The notes: generated by a model from the letters alone, not told the origin. A stretch of 64,000 bases of DNA from SFLA01 sp045595785 (GCA_045595785.1 JAZOBE010000007.1:1-64000), one strand, 5' to 3'; positions 24,008 to 33,272 are shown, counted from the first letter of the stretch. Program-made: numbers and translations.

Positions 24008-25283
24008 ATTGCTCAAGCATAATTTTAAGTATGGTAGTATCGGTTTCCTTCATACCCTCACGGGCAAGTCTGCCTACGTTTACCACCGTATTATCGGCAC
24101 CCTTGGTAACAATACCGTCACCGCCGTAAAACTGCTGGTGCTCAAGATACATATCATAGCCCAGAAGTCCTGCATCCACCGCCGCGGCAATCTTTGCTGC
24201 GCAGGAGGGCTTGGCTCCGTCACAAATAGTGCCTGAAAGAATGGCAATAGCGTTTACGACGGTGTGTGCCACCGCGTGAGCGGAACCGCCGCACAGATAC
24301 GCAACTCCTGCGCCTGCACCGCATCCTGCGCTGATAGCACCGCAAAATGCGGATAGTCTGCCTATGCCTGCTTTTTGGTGTATGGTAACAAGATCGGATA
24401 CAACTACGGAACGCATAAGCTTTTCCCTGCTTGCGCCCGTTTCATAAGCATATACAGCAACGGGAACAGAAGCGGTAATACCTTGGTTTCCGCTTCCCGA
24501 AATAATGTACACCGGCTTCTCACATCCGCTCATACGGGCGTCACTTCCGGCTGCGGCGTAAGCGCAAGCCTTTTTCTCAACACCGGTTCCCTGCCTGCGC
24601 AGGATAACCTTGCCGATATTGGCACCCCAATTATTGCGTATGCCCTCCTCGGCAATAGCCATATTGTACTCTATCTGCTTGCCCACGGTATCTTCCAATT
24701 CGTCTATATCCACAGTATCTGCAAAATCCACGATATCATCAATATTAAGGCAGGATTTATCCGTTAAGCTGTCCTCAGAGCATTCGGAAACGGGCAAGTC
24801 TGTCTCCGCCACGCCGTTTCGGGAAACGTGGACGATGTTTGTATGGTTATTTACAATACGGACTCTGGCACTTTTTTCACCCTTGAACACGGTTATATCA
24901 ATATCAAAAACCAGCCCGTCCGTTGCAGGAGACACACTTATCTCGGTTCTCTCAAGATAAACGCGTATATCCGCCTTTTGCTTTTCGGTAACTCCGCCCA
25001 AGGTCTCAAGGCATTTTTCTGCTCTGCCTGCAACAATGCCTGCGGCAACAGCAGATTCTATACCGTGAAGACCGTCCGTATGGGGAATAACCACGCTTTT
25101 TACGTTTTTAATTATATTCCCGCTTACCTTAACGTATACCTTATCGGGAATACTACCTAAAGTATCCCTTGCAAGTGCGGCGGCATAAGCCAACGACACC
25201 GGCTCGGTACAGCCCATAGCAGGGCGCAATTCCTCACGAAGGATATTAAGATAATTACGGTACTGAACAGAATCCTTTTTCAA
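24006..25283 (-). CDS. cyuA: L-cysteine desulfidase / UPF0597 (L-serine dehydratase-like) family protein
   Basis: The 425-residue protein of the UPF0597 family has relatives that are Fe-S-dependent L-cysteine desulfidases, releasing sulfide, pyruvate and ammonia. The N-terminal motif ELRPAMGCTEP is diagnostic, and further Cys residues in the C-terminal half (TICDGAKPSCAAK) fit the [4Fe-4S] ligands. The TTG start at 25,283 has AAGGAG nine bases upstream, and the protein then begins MKKDSVQY, matching family length; longer in-frame readings run into hflX and lack a ribosome site. It lies 13 bp behind hflX and is probably co-transcribed. The symbol is given by family; biochemical identity is inferred. 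Confidence 0.87.
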   Translation of the reverse strand: MKKDSVQYRNYLNILREELRPAMGCTEPVSLAYAAALARDTLGSIPDKVYVKVSGNIIKNVKSVVIPHTDGLHGIESAVAAGIVAGRAEKCLETLGGVTEKQKADIRVYLERTEISVSPATDGLVFDIDITVFKGEKSARVRIVNNHTNIVHVSRNGVAETDLPVSECSEDSLTDKSCLNIDDIVDFADTVDIDELEDTVGKQIEYNMAIAEEGIRNNWGANIGKVILRRQGTGVEKKACAYAAAGSDARMSGCEKPVYIISGSGNQGITASVPVAVYAYETGASREKLMRSVVVSDLVTIHQKAGIGRLSAFCGAISAGCGAGAGVAYLCGGSAHAVAHTVVNAIAILSGTICDGAKPSCAAKIAAAVDAGLLGYDMYLEHQQFYGGDGIVTKGADNTVVNVGRLAREGMKETDTTILKIMLEQ

Positions 25284-25296
25284 AGCAAAAGTCTCC

Positions 25297-26562
25297 TTAA
25301 TCGTTTTGTATAAATGACGCGAACTTACCTGCCGCCTTTGCATCACACTCAGCGGTAACGACAACGCCGTCATCAAGATATTCAGTGCTGATTACCCTTG
25401 CAAAGCGGTGGACGGATGATGCCTCCGACTGTCTATCATAAGGGAATACCAGACGAAGTATCTTTTTCCCCTCTTTTACAAGAGCTTCAATTCTTTCAAG
25501 CAGTGCGTCAACACCGTCACCCGTGGCGGCAGAAATGCACACTGCCTCCTTGGGGACAAACTCGGTGTCCACAGCGTTATCGCTTTTATTATATACCTGA
25601 AGTATGGGCTTTCCCTTTGCGCCAAGCTCGTCAATAAGCTTGAAGGTAACGTCGTTTTTACGACGGCGCTCCTCCTCGCACTCGGAAAAATCGGTTAAAA
25701 CAATTATAATATCCGCATAGCTCAACTCTTCAAGCGTGGAACGGAACGCCTTTACAAGATGAGTTGGCAGACGGTCGATAAAACCAACGGTATCTGTAAG
25801 CAGCACCTCGTTACCCGAAGGTAGAGTAAGTCTGCGTGTGGTAGGATCAAGAGTAGCAAACAGCTTGTCCTCTGCAAGAATACCCGCATCAGTAAGACGG
25901 TTGAGCAGAGTGGATTTGCCTGCGTTGGTGTAGCCCACTATTGCGGCAGTGGGAATTCCCGATTTCTCACGGGAGGCGCGTTTTGTGGAGCGCACCTTTT
26001 CTACAGCGTCTATTTCCTCCTGCAAGGCGGCGATGCGCCTTTTAAGGTGACGTCTGTCAGTTTCCAATTTAGACTCACCGGGACCTCGTGTACCAATACC
26101 GCCGCCCAGACGGGAAAGCTGTTTTCCTTTACCCACAAGTCGGGGGGCAGTATATCTGAGACAGGCAATCTCTACCTGCAGTTTGCCCTCACCCGTAACG
26201 GCGTGAAGAGCGAAAATATCGAGGATGAGCATGGTACGGTCGATAACCCTGACTCCGAGAATATCCTCAAGAGAGGCAATCTGGGAGGGGGACAGTTCAT
26301 TATCAAAGACAACGAGATTTATATCCTCGTCCTGCATGCGAATGAACTCCGCAATCTCTTCTGCTTTGCCCGAGCCGATATAAGTGCGCGGGTCGGGATT
26401 GACTCTTGACTGGACTACACGGGCGGCTGTAACACCGCCTGCAGTATCAAGCAATCTCTCCAATTCATCAAGAGAAACCTCCACCTGCTCCTCGGTAAGA
26501 TCTAAAGTAAGCGCCACAAGAACGGCGCGGGTTATTAATTTTTTATCAAAAATATTTTCCAA
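25297..26562 (-). CDS. hflX: GTPase HflX
   Basis: A ribosome-associated GTPase (421 residues) with an N-terminal HflX domain, a Gly-rich linker (GIGTRGPGES), then the G domain: P-loop GYTNAGKST, G3 DTVGFI and G4 NKSD. It splits stalled ribosomes in characterised species. A TTG at 26,571 directly abuts the AAAGGAGG site and cannot be used with it; the next in-frame TTG at 26,562 has nine bases of spacing and is chosen. The gene lies only about 30 bp downstream of the rpmE terminator, leaving no space for a separate promoter. cyuA follows. Confidence 0.94.
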   Translation of the reverse strand: MENIFDKKLITRAVLVALTLDLTEEQVEVSLDELERLLDTAGGVTAARVVQSRVNPDPRTYIGSGKAEEIAEFIRMQDEDINLVVFDNELSPSQIASLEDILGVRVIDRTMLILDIFALHAVTGEGKLQVEIACLRYTAPRLVGKGKQLSRLGGGIGTRGPGESKLETDRRHLKRRIAALQEEIDAVEKVRSTKRASREKSGIPTAAIVGYTNAGKSTLLNRLTDAGILAEDKLFATLDPTTRRLTLPSGNEVLLTDTVGFIDRLPTHLVKAFRSTLEELSYADIIIVLTDFSECEEERRRKNDVTFKLIDELGAKGKPILQVYNKSDNAVDTEFVPKEAVCISAATGDGVDALLERIEALVKEGKKILRLVFPYDRQSEASSVHRFARVISTEYLDDGVVVTAECDAKAAGKFASFIQND

Positions 26563-26591
26563 AGACTTCAACCTCCTTTAATAAAAGAAGT

Positions 26592-26616
26592 AAAAAAGGA
26601 CAGCAATACGCTGTCC
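26592..26616 (-). terminator. Terminator after rpmE
   Basis: On the minus strand GGACAG and CTGTCC (26,616-26,611 with 26,603-26,598) flank a 7-nt loop and are followed by six T. Its end is 14 bp upstream of the hflX ribosome site. Confidence 0.88.
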
Positions 26617-26639
26617 TTATGCGATGAAAATGTCTTAAA

Positions 26640-26840
26640 TTACTTAAGGTTGTACTTCTTCTTAAATGAATCTACACGTCCGCCGCTATCAACAAGCTTC
26701 TGCTTGCCGGTATAGAACGGATGGCATTTTGAGCATATATCAACCTTCAGGTTTCCCTTGGTGGATTTAGTAACATATTCTTCGCCACATGCGCATTTGA
26801 TTACAGTTTCCTTGTATTCAGGATGAATATTCTGCTTCAT
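26640..26840 (-). CDS. rpmE: Ribosomal protein bL31 (zinc-binding form)
   Basis: The 66-residue bL31 keeps all four zinc ligands (Cys16, Cys18, Cys36, Cys39), so it is the C+ form rather than the zinc-independent paralogue. It lies on the 50S subunit at the central protuberance. It has its own promoter at 26,868-26,896, divergent from the PhnP-like gene, and is followed by a terminator that must be partly read through if hflX is to be expressed. Confidence 0.96.
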   Translation of the reverse strand: MKQNIHPEYKETVIKCACGEEYVTKSTKGNLKVDICSKCHPFYTGKQKLVDSGGRVDSFKKKYNLK

Positions 26841-26867
26841 GTTTATCCCTCACTTTCTCACCAAAGC

Positions 26868-26896
26868 AGTATAGCACAAAATTTTCCCGATTGCAA
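26868..26896 (-). promoter_or_regulatory. Promoter for rpmE
   Basis: On the minus strand TTGCAA (26,896-26,891) and TATACT (26,873-26,868) have a 17-bp spacer. Confidence 0.75.
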
Positions 26897-26916
26897 TACC
26901 TTTTTTACTTTTTTTC

Positions 26917-26945
26917 TTGTATTTTTCACTTTATTAATGTATAAT
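26917..26945 (+). promoter_or_regulatory. Promoter for the PhnP-like hydrolase
   Basis: TTGTAT (26,917-26,922) and TATAAT (26,940-26,945) have a 17-bp spacer. The AAGGAGG ribosome site lies 13 bp downstream of the -10 box. Confidence 0.75.
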
Positions 26946-26972
26946 AATCAAAAATACAAGGAGGAAACGCAA

Positions 26973-27812
26973 ATGAAGTTACGTTATTTAGGAACTGCGG
27001 CGGCAGAAGGCTGGCCTGCGGTATTTTGCAGATGTGAGCATTGCGACAGAGCGAGAAAGGCGGGAGGCAAAAATATCCGCACCCGTTCTCAGGCGCTGGT
27101 AAACAGCGATATGCTTATTGATTTTCCGCCGGACGCAAATATGCATATGCTTATGAACAATATTGATTACAGCGCAATCAAGTTCTTGCTTATTACTCAT
27201 CCTCATTCCGACCATTTCGCACCCCTGGATCTGGCTTTCCGTGACGACGCGTATTATGCCCACAATCTAACGGAAGAAAAGCTTATCCTTGCGGGACCTA
27301 AAAAGGTTATTGAAGCGTACGAGAATTACTTCAGCCGTTATTCTGACGAGCGCAGATGTAAATACATAACTCCCATGGTATTGGAAAACTACGTTACCTA
27401 TACCTTTGGTGATTACAAGGTTACTCCCGTACGCGCAAACCATACTCATGACGAAAACAACGCCTGCTGTTATATTATTAACGACGGAAGCAAGACTCTG
27501 CTGTATCTTCACGATACCGGTCTGCTTTTTGATGACGTTTGGGAATATCTTGAAGCAAACAAGATAAAAGCAGATTTTGTTTCGCTTGACTGCACCTACG
27601 TTACCCTGCCCTCTTTCGGCGGACATATGGGTCTTGACACCTGTAAGGTAACCAGGGATATGATGCTGGAAAAGGGCATTATCGACGAAAATACACTTGT
27701 TTGCATAAACCACTTTTCCCACAACGGAAAAGCTATTTATGACGAGCTTGTACCTATTGCCGCCGAGGATGGATTCCTGACCTCTTATGATGGAATGGAA
27801 GTTGAATTCTGA
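26973..27812 (+). CDS. MBL-fold hydrolase, PhnP-like
   Basis: The 279-residue metallo-beta-lactamase-fold protein has the metal motif THPHSDH (His residues at about 73-78), a later NHTHD, and HDTG. The N-terminal Cys19/Cys21/Cys24 group (CRCEHC) matches the structural zinc site of PhnP, a phosphodiesterase for cyclic ribose phosphates, but no phn genes are present, so the substrate is open. The ATG at 26,973 is chosen for its CAAGGAGG site; the frame is open further upstream but overlaps the promoter. It is monocistronic, with a terminator following. Confidence 0.88.
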   Translation: MKLRYLGTAAAEGWPAVFCRCEHCDRARKAGGKNIRTRSQALVNSDMLIDFPPDANMHMLMNNIDYSAIKFLLITHPHSDHFAPLDLAFRDDAYYAHNLTEEKLILAGPKKVIEAYENYFSRYSDERRCKYITPMVLENYVTYTFGDYKVTPVRANHTHDENNACCYIINDGSKTLLYLHDTGLLFDDVWEYLEANKIKADFVSLDCTYVTLPSFGGHMGLDTCKVTRDMMLEKGIIDENTLVCINHFSHNGKAIYDELVPIAAEDGFLTSYDGMEVEF

Positions 27813-27820
27813 TATATAAC

Positions 27821-27866
27821 AAAGTTAAGCCGACTCAAATTGAGCCGGCTTTGTTTTATTTTATAT
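27821..27866. terminator. Terminator between convergent PhnP-like gene and pssA
   Basis: AAGCCG (27,827-27,832) with CGGCTT (27,846-27,851), plus CTCAA/TTGAG inside, form the stem. TTTGTTTTATTTTAT follows on the plus strand. The minus-strand tail is weaker. Confidence 0.75.
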
Positions 27867-28515
27867 AGTTTTCAATAACCTCGGTAATTGAGTTTCCTGC
27901 CCATTGGAACATAGTGAGCAAGTATACCGCGCCGATAAGCGCACCGAAAGCTATTGCCACCTTAAAGGAAGGCTTGGGAATGTTTATACGGAGAACATAA
28001 AGCACCGCAACGACGATATAAACTGCTCTGAAAGCCCAAGCCATACCTGCGGGAGCAAGCCCGAAGGACAGCATAAGCATAAGAAGGGCAGTAGAAAAGC
28101 AGGAAAAAGGTATGGGCATTCCCACAAAGGATTTTGAAGAGAAATCCTCTTTTTCCATTGCAAGAGTGTTGAAATATGCAAGACGGGTTGCCGAACATAC
28201 TACGAACAGCAAATATATCAACACGTCCAGAGGAGTATTGTAGCCCAAAAACCAAGCGATCATACAAGGCGTAACGCCGAAGCTTACCATATCGCAAAGA
28301 GAATCCAACTGTACGCCGTATATCTTGGAGCGGTTTGTACGGCCTTGCTGACGTCTTGCCGCCGTGCCGTCCATCATATCGCAGACGCCTGCCAACAGAA
28401 AGAAGGTAAGTGCAGGGCAGAAATAATGGTTTGCCGCGCAAAATATTGCCAGCAAGGAGGAGCATAGTCCGCCCAGTGTTATAATATTAGCAAAGTTTAT
28501 AAAGCCTATAAACAT
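27856..28515 (-). CDS. pssA: CDP-diacylglycerol--serine O-phosphatidyltransferase
   Basis: The 219-residue integral membrane enzyme transfers CDP-diacylglycerol to serine, giving phosphatidylserine, the precursor of phosphatidylethanolamine. The CDP-alcohol transferase motif is present as DGTAAR then G-x3-D-x3-D (GVQLDSLCD). The gap between AR and G is 12 residues rather than the usual 8-9. Following helices are strongly hydrophobic. The ATG at 28,515 is preferred to the GTG at 28,524, which abuts the AAGAGG site. It is the last gene of the long minus-strand operon, 12 bp after rsgA, where many Firmicutes have rpe. No psd gene is visible here. Confidence 0.88.
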   Translation of the reverse strand: MFIGFINFANIITLGGLCSSLLAIFCAANHYFCPALTFFLLAGVCDMMDGTAARRQQGRTNRSKIYGVQLDSLCDMVSFGVTPCMIAWFLGYNTPLDVLIYLLFVVCSATRLAYFNTLAMEKEDFSSKSFVGMPIPFSCFSTALLMLMLSFGLAPAGMAWAFRAVYIVVAVLYVLRINIPKPSFKVAIAFGALIGAVYLLTMFQWAGNSITEVIENYIK

Positions 28516-28527
28516 TTTGCACACCTC

Positions 28528-29400
28528 TTAATAAGTATTGTTTTGCTTTACCTCAGTGTATATCCTGCGGAAATTCTCATGTCGTGAAGAAGATATCTTT
28601 CCCTCGCTCACCGCTTCCAGAACCGCACACCCCTCCTCTACCGTATGAGCGCAATCGCGGTAACGGCAATACGAGGTAAAGGGAAGCATTTCGGGAAAGG
28701 CTTCTATTATCCGCTTATGGTCGGTAACACCGCAAGCGGTAAAATCCAGCATTGTAAAGCCGGGGGTATCCGCAAGCCATATATCCTTTTCCAAGCGGAA
28801 AAGCTCAGAAACACGGGTAGTATTCTTTCCGCGCATAAGGCGCTGGGAAAGATCGCCCACCTCCGCCGAAAGAGTGGGACACAGCGCGTTAATCAAGCTG
28901 GACTTACCTGCACCGGAGGGACCGGCAAACACAGCTGTCTTTCCGCGCAAAGCGTCACGCAGTGGTTCTATACCGATGCCGTTGACAGCTTGTACACAAA
29001 ACACCTTTATAGGTGTTTTGCTGTATATGTCCGTAAGATATTCGGGAGAGGCAATATCTGTTTTATTAATTACAAGTATTACCTCTGCATCCGAAAGTAA
29101 AGCAATGGTACAAAGTGAATCAAGATAAAAAATATCAGGGTCAGGCTCCGCCGCCGCAGTAACTATGACAAACGTGTCTATATTAGCAACCGGGGGACGA
29201 ACAAATGCGTTTTTACGGGGCAAAATTCCCGTAATAAAGCCTGTTCCGTCAGAATTAAGAGTATACTCCACGTTGTCGCCGGGAGAAAGACGCATATCGC
29301 TCTTGCGCAGCTTGCTTCCTGCGCGGCAGCTTATCTCAGTCTCACCGTCAAAAACGGAATACAGACCGTTACGGCCTTTTAACAGTTTTCCCTGTGGCAC
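28528..29400 (-). CDS. rsgA: Ribosome small subunit-dependent GTPase A
   Basis: The 290-residue circularly permuted GTPase acts in late 30S maturation. It has an N-terminal OB fold, then G4 NKTD preceding G1 GPSGAGKSS and G3 DTPGF, and a C-terminal zinc finger (CRYRDCAH with a later Cys in EEGCAV). A GTG start at 29,400 with GGAGG six bases upstream is preferred over the ATG at 29,415, which lies inside prkC and lacks a ribosome site. It overlaps or abuts the prkC stop. Association of rsgA with the PASTA kinase and phosphatase is conserved in Firmicutes, and kinases of this class can phosphorylate RsgA. Confidence 0.95.
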   Translation of the reverse strand: MPQGKLLKGRNGLYSVFDGETEISCRAGSKLRKSDMRLSPGDNVEYTLNSDGTGFITGILPRKNAFVRPPVANIDTFVIVTAAAEPDPDIFYLDSLCTIALLSDAEVILVINKTDIASPEYLTDIYSKTPIKVFCVQAVNGIGIEPLRDALRGKTAVFAGPSGAGKSSLINALCPTLSAEVGDLSQRLMRGKNTTRVSELFRLEKDIWLADTPGFTMLDFTACGVTDHKRIIEAFPEMLPFTSYCRYRDCAHTVEEGCAVLEAVSEGKISSSRHENFRRIYTEVKQNNTY

Positions 29401-29401
29401 G

Positions 29402-31483
29402 TTATTCCTCCACATCCGAAGTATCTTCGGGAGACACGCCGCCCTCGGGACCGATACAGATTATAAGGTCAACCTTATCACCCTCGGAAACGGGAAGTCC
29501 TGCTTCTACACTTTGACCGCAAATGGTTCCCGGCTCGTAATCGGAAGAATAAACTTCGGTTATACGGTTGGGAACGAGTCCTATAATAATAAGGAAGTCT
29601 TCTGCTTCTGTCTGAGACAATCCAAACAGGTCAGGCATATTACCGGGCTCATAGGGCTGATTGTTGGAGGTGCCGGAAATAACTATATCCACCTTGGTGA
29701 AAGCGGCAAGTCCTTCGGTACCTGCTTCTATACTCTGCTCCAATACCTCATAGGTAAAGTCGCCGTCAAACCTATATATTACCTCACCCAATTCAAGATT
29801 TGCCCGTTCAAGAGCGTTCTTGGCTTCATTAAGGCTCATACCCAAAAGGTCGGGCACGGGTTGTGCATTTACAAGGTCTCTGCCCATAGATACGTATACG
29901 GTAATAGTGCTTCCCGCACTGATGGGAGTGCCGAACTCAGGCTCGGTACGCACTACCTGATTGGAAAATCCGTATTCGTCGTAAACAACTTCTTTGACTA
30001 CCTTGAAGCCCATTTCCTTAAGTTTCATTTCCGCTTCCTTATAGGTGTATCCGCGGAGATACGGCACAGAAATATCGTCGGGAATGACGTTTATCTTTAT
30101 GGTATCTATTTCAAAGAACATCTTTCCGTCGGGAAGCTTACCGATATGGTACGCAACGGGATCCTGCTCGATGATCTCGCCGTCCTCATAGCCTGATTTA
30201 TGGACTTCGATTATATCCAGTACCTTGAATTTAGTGCCCGTGGTATCATAGGTTCCGTTAAGCAATTTGTCCTGCAATTCAGCCGTCCATATCTGACCTA
30301 CCAGCTTGGGAACAACTATCTCGTTACCGGTAGAAGGTCCTGTGGTGAGGTCCAATGCATAAAAGAGGTAATGAACACCGCAGGATACGCAGACCAGCAG
30401 GAAAGAAAGCGCGATGGCAGCAATAACGGGAAGAGACGAACGGCTCTCACGAACCGAGCGTTTTTTCTTCTTGCGCTTTTTGACGTAACGCTTTTTGGTT
30501 CCGGAATCCACGCCGGAAACGGGCTTGCTTCCCGTAACGTCATCATAAGGCTCAATCTCAGAGGTTGCGATGGAATCAATGGGAACAACGTTATAAGGAA
30601 GTGCTTCGCCTGCAGGATAATCGTTGCCCATGGCAAAGGTTATTGCGGGGTTGCGGAGCACCATATCCAACGCCTTTATCATGCTGTGAGCAGATGAAAA
30701 ACGGTTTGACGGATCCTTTTCCATTGCCTTGCGGATTATCTGTGCGACACCGAAGGGAATTTCGGGATTAAGCTCGCAGGGGTTGCCCGGCTCGTCATTT
30801 ATCTGCATCATAGCGATTTCAAGCAGATTTTCCGCTGTAAAGGGAAGAACGCCCGTAACCATTTCGTAAAGCATAATACCTACGGAATAAAGGTCAGACG
30901 CAAAGGTAGTCTCCTTACTGGATGCCTGCTCGGGACTTATATAATATACAGTACCGATGGCGCGCTCCTTACCGGAGGCTGACTCATGGGGAGTTTTGGC
31001 AATACCGAAGTCGGTTACCTTTATCTCTCCGTTCTTCTGGAGAATTATATTCTGAGGCTTAATGTCTCTGTGAATAACGTCCTTGCTGTGAGTATGCTCA
31101 AGAGCGCGGAGGATCTGCACGGTGTAAATGCAGGCTTCCTTCCAGGAGAGCACGCCCTTTTTATCCAAATATTCTTTAAGAGTAATACCGTCAAGATATT
31201 CCATAACGATATACTTCATATCGGGATATATAGCAACGTCGTAAATGCTTACCAGATTTTTATGGGAAAGCATTGCAACTGCCTTGGATTCATTTATAAA
31301 GCGAGATTCCGCCTGCTTATCGCCGTTATATTCGTCGTTGAGTATCTTTATGGCTACCGTGCGGTCCATAAGCAGATCCTCGCCCTTGAGAACGAAAGCC
31401 ATTCCGCCTACGCCAAGGACTTCAAGTATCTTGTATCTGCCGTCAAGGACCTTACCCACAAAGCTTTGATATTTGTTGGTCAT
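29402..31483 (-). CDS. prkC: PASTA-domain Ser/Thr protein kinase (PrkC/StkP/IreK type)
   Basis: In this 693-residue protein the cytoplasmic Hanks kinase spans residues 17-275: Gly-rich loop GVGGMA, catalytic Lys46 (VAIK), HRD with Asp140, DFG 158-160, and an activation loop with GTVYYISPEQ. A Lys/Arg-rich juxtamembrane stretch precedes the TM helix (351-376). Four extracellular PASTA domains follow (about 388-468, 469-535, 536-602, 603-678). They bind muropeptides or lipid II in homologues. It lies 4 bp after prpC and before rsgA. Likely substrates nearby include the IreB homologue at 50,593 and division proteins; this is inference from other Firmicutes. Confidence 0.96.
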   Translation of the reverse strand: MTNKYQSFVGKVLDGRYKILEVLGVGGMAFVLKGEDLLMDRTVAIKILNDEYNGDKQAESRFINESKAVAMLSHKNLVSIYDVAIYPDMKYIVMEYLDGITLKEYLDKKGVLSWKEACIYTVQILRALEHTHSKDVIHRDIKPQNIILQKNGEIKVTDFGIAKTPHESASGKERAIGTVYYISPEQASSKETTFASDLYSVGIMLYEMVTGVLPFTAENLLEIAMMQINDEPGNPCELNPEIPFGVAQIIRKAMEKDPSNRFSSAHSMIKALDMVLRNPAITFAMGNDYPAGEALPYNVVPIDSIATSEIEPYDDVTGSKPVSGVDSGTKKRYVKKRKKKKRSVRESRSSLPVIAAIALSFLLVCVSCGVHYLFYALDLTTGPSTGNEIVVPKLVGQIWTAELQDKLLNGTYDTTGTKFKVLDIIEVHKSGYEDGEIIEQDPVAYHIGKLPDGKMFFEIDTIKINVIPDDISVPYLRGYTYKEAEMKLKEMGFKVVKEVVYDEYGFSNQVVRTEPEFGTPISAGSTITVYVSMGRDLVNAQPVPDLLGMSLNEAKNALERANLELGEVIYRFDGDFTYEVLEQSIEAGTEGLAAFTKVDIVISGTSNNQPYEPGNMPDLFGLSQTEAEDFLIIIGLVPNRITEVYSSDYEPGTICGQSVEAGLPVSEGDKVDLIICIGPEGGVSPEDTSDVEE

Positions 31484-31487
31484 CAGC

Positions 31488-32240
31488 CTACTCCTTTCCG
31501 ATGAGCACGGCGGTTATATTGTCCGTACCGCCTTTTTTATTTGCAAGATCTATAAGCATCTTAACACGCTTTTCGTCGGTTATGGTGCGCCAACGGGATT
31601 GAGCGTATATTATATTCTCCATATCTCTGCGTGAAACGAAATTGGAAAGTCCATCGGTGCAAAGCAGGATATGGTCAAATTCAATATTAAAGAACATATC
31701 CGGCTCCACCATATCGTCTACACCGAGAGCACGGAGGATTATATTCTTTTTGGGATGCTGTGCCGCCTCGCTTTCGCTTAAAGCGCCGTTATCAACCATC
31801 ATTTGCACAAGCGAATGGTCCTTGGTTATCTGTATCGCCATACGGTTGCACAATGTATAAAGTCTGCTGTCTCCCACGTTTACCGCCGCATTAAGGGACG
31901 GGCATGAGAAAAACGCCACCAGCGTGGTACCCATACCGTAGCAATCGTTATCGGTTTGGGATTTAGCATACACCGCCTTGTTGGCGCAAACCACGGACAG
32001 GCGAAGTATTTTTACCATTTCCTCTCTGGTAAGGGAATACAGATCCCTTCCGTTCAAGGATGAGCGGAGTGTTTCCTGATATATCTCGCAGGCAAGACGG
32101 CTTGCCACGTTACCGCCGGCAGCACCGCCCATTCCGTCACATACGACGGCAGAAAAGTAATCCTTGCCATTGTATATATGGAAATAATCTTGATTATTCT
32201 TTCTTTTTTTGCCTACGTCAGTATTACCGCAGCAACGCAA
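31488..32240 (-). CDS. prpC: PP2C-family Ser/Thr protein phosphatase
   Basis: The 250-residue PPM phosphatase opposes the PASTA kinase. Metal and catalytic motifs are NNQDYF, VCDGMGG, GDSRLYT, TKDHSLVQ, CTDGLS and GGTDNIT, all intact. The TTG start at 32,240 is supported by GAGGAG nine bases upstream and by the protein beginning directly at the domain. It starts 6 bp after the rlmN stop. The prpC-prkC-rsgA order is the standard Firmicutes arrangement. Confidence 0.95.
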   Translation of the reverse strand: MRCCGNTDVGKKRKNNQDYFHIYNGKDYFSAVVCDGMGGAAGGNVASRLACEIYQETLRSSLNGRDLYSLTREEMVKILRLSVVCANKAVYAKSQTDNDCYGMGTTLVAFFSCPSLNAAVNVGDSRLYTLCNRMAIQITKDHSLVQMMVDNGALSESEAAQHPKKNIILRALGVDDMVEPDMFFNIEFDHILLCTDGLSNFVSRRDMENIIYAQSRWRTITDEKRVKMLIDLANKKGGTDNITAVLIGKE

Positions 32241-32246
32241 GATACA

Positions 32247-33272
32247 TCACTCCTCTCTATGCTCCGCGCGGAGCTGTCCGCAGGAAGCATTTATGTCACC
32301 GCCCAGCTTGCGGCGGACGGTAGTATTTATCTTATATGAATTAAGTATTTCCGTAAAACGCGCCACCTGCTCACGGGTGCTTTTTTTATAGCCGCGTTCC
32401 TTTACCTCGTTAACGGGAATAAGGTTTACGTGGCACAGCATTCCCGAAAGATTTCTGCCCAGTTCGTGGGCGTTTTCGTCAGAATCGTTGACACCGCTTA
32501 TAAGGGCATACTCAAAGGAGATGCGGCGGTTTGTAATATCCATATATCTTCTGCAAGCGTCAAGCAGAGTGTCATAAGGATATTTTCTCGCCACGGGCAT
32601 AGTAGCACGGCGGATATCGTCGTTAGGCGCGTGAAGAGATACGGAAAGGGTTATCTGCAATTTTTCCTGCGCAAGACGGTCTATCTTATCAACCAATCCG
32701 CAGGTGGAAAGAGAAATATGTCTGTGAGAAATATTAAGACCGTCAGGATGGTGAACAAGCTCAAGAAAACGCATAACGTTATCGTAATTATCAAGAGGCT
32801 CACCGATACCCATTAATACTATTCCCTTTACCTTCTCACCGGTATCACGCATTGCCGCCATAACCTGCTCCAGCATTTCAGAGGGGAGAAGATGTCTGCG
32901 AAATCCGTTTATATGAGAAGCGCAGAAGGTACAGCCCATACGACAGCCTGCCTGCGTAGAGATACACACGGTGTTTCCGTATTTATAACGCATGAATACG
33001 GTTTCTATCTTTTCACCGTCGGCAAACTCAAACAGATATTTTACCGTGCCGTCTATTTTTGACACAAGCTTTGATACTATTTTTGCGCGGGTGACCGTGC
33101 AATCTGCCTTCAGCTTTTCTCGGAGAGAAGCGGAAAGATCCGTCATATTATCTATTTCCGTTTCGCCTGCAGATATCCAACGGAATATCTGACTTGCGCG
33201 GAAGGGCTTTTCGCCCATATTTACAAGATACTGACGTATCTCCTCGGGAAGCATACTTTTAAGATCGGTCAT
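32247..33272 (-). CDS. rlmN: 23S rRNA (adenine2503-C2)/tRNA methyltransferase RlmN
   Basis: The 341-residue radical SAM enzyme makes 2-methyladenosine in 23S rRNA and some tRNAs. The [4Fe-4S]/SAM motif is Cys110, Cys114 and Cys117 (CRMGCTFC), and the resolving Cys near the C-terminus is Cys331 (NASCGQL). The motif GIGEPLDN is the Gly-Glu SAM-binding element. It has a one-base overlap with the end of rsmB. Confidence 0.96.
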   Translation of the reverse strand: MTDLKSMLPEEIRQYLVNMGEKPFRASQIFRWISAGETEIDNMTDLSASLREKLKADCTVTRAKIVSKLVSKIDGTVKYLFEFADGEKIETVFMRYKYGNTVCISTQAGCRMGCTFCASHINGFRRHLLPSEMLEQVMAAMRDTGEKVKGIVLMGIGEPLDNYDNVMRFLELVHHPDGLNISHRHISLSTCGLVDKIDRLAQEKLQITLSVSLHAPNDDIRRATMPVARKYPYDTLLDACRRYMDITNRRISFEYALISGVNDSDENAHELGRNLSGMLCHVNLIPVNEVKERGYKKSTREQVARFTEILNSYKINTTVRRKLGGDINASCGQLRAEHREE

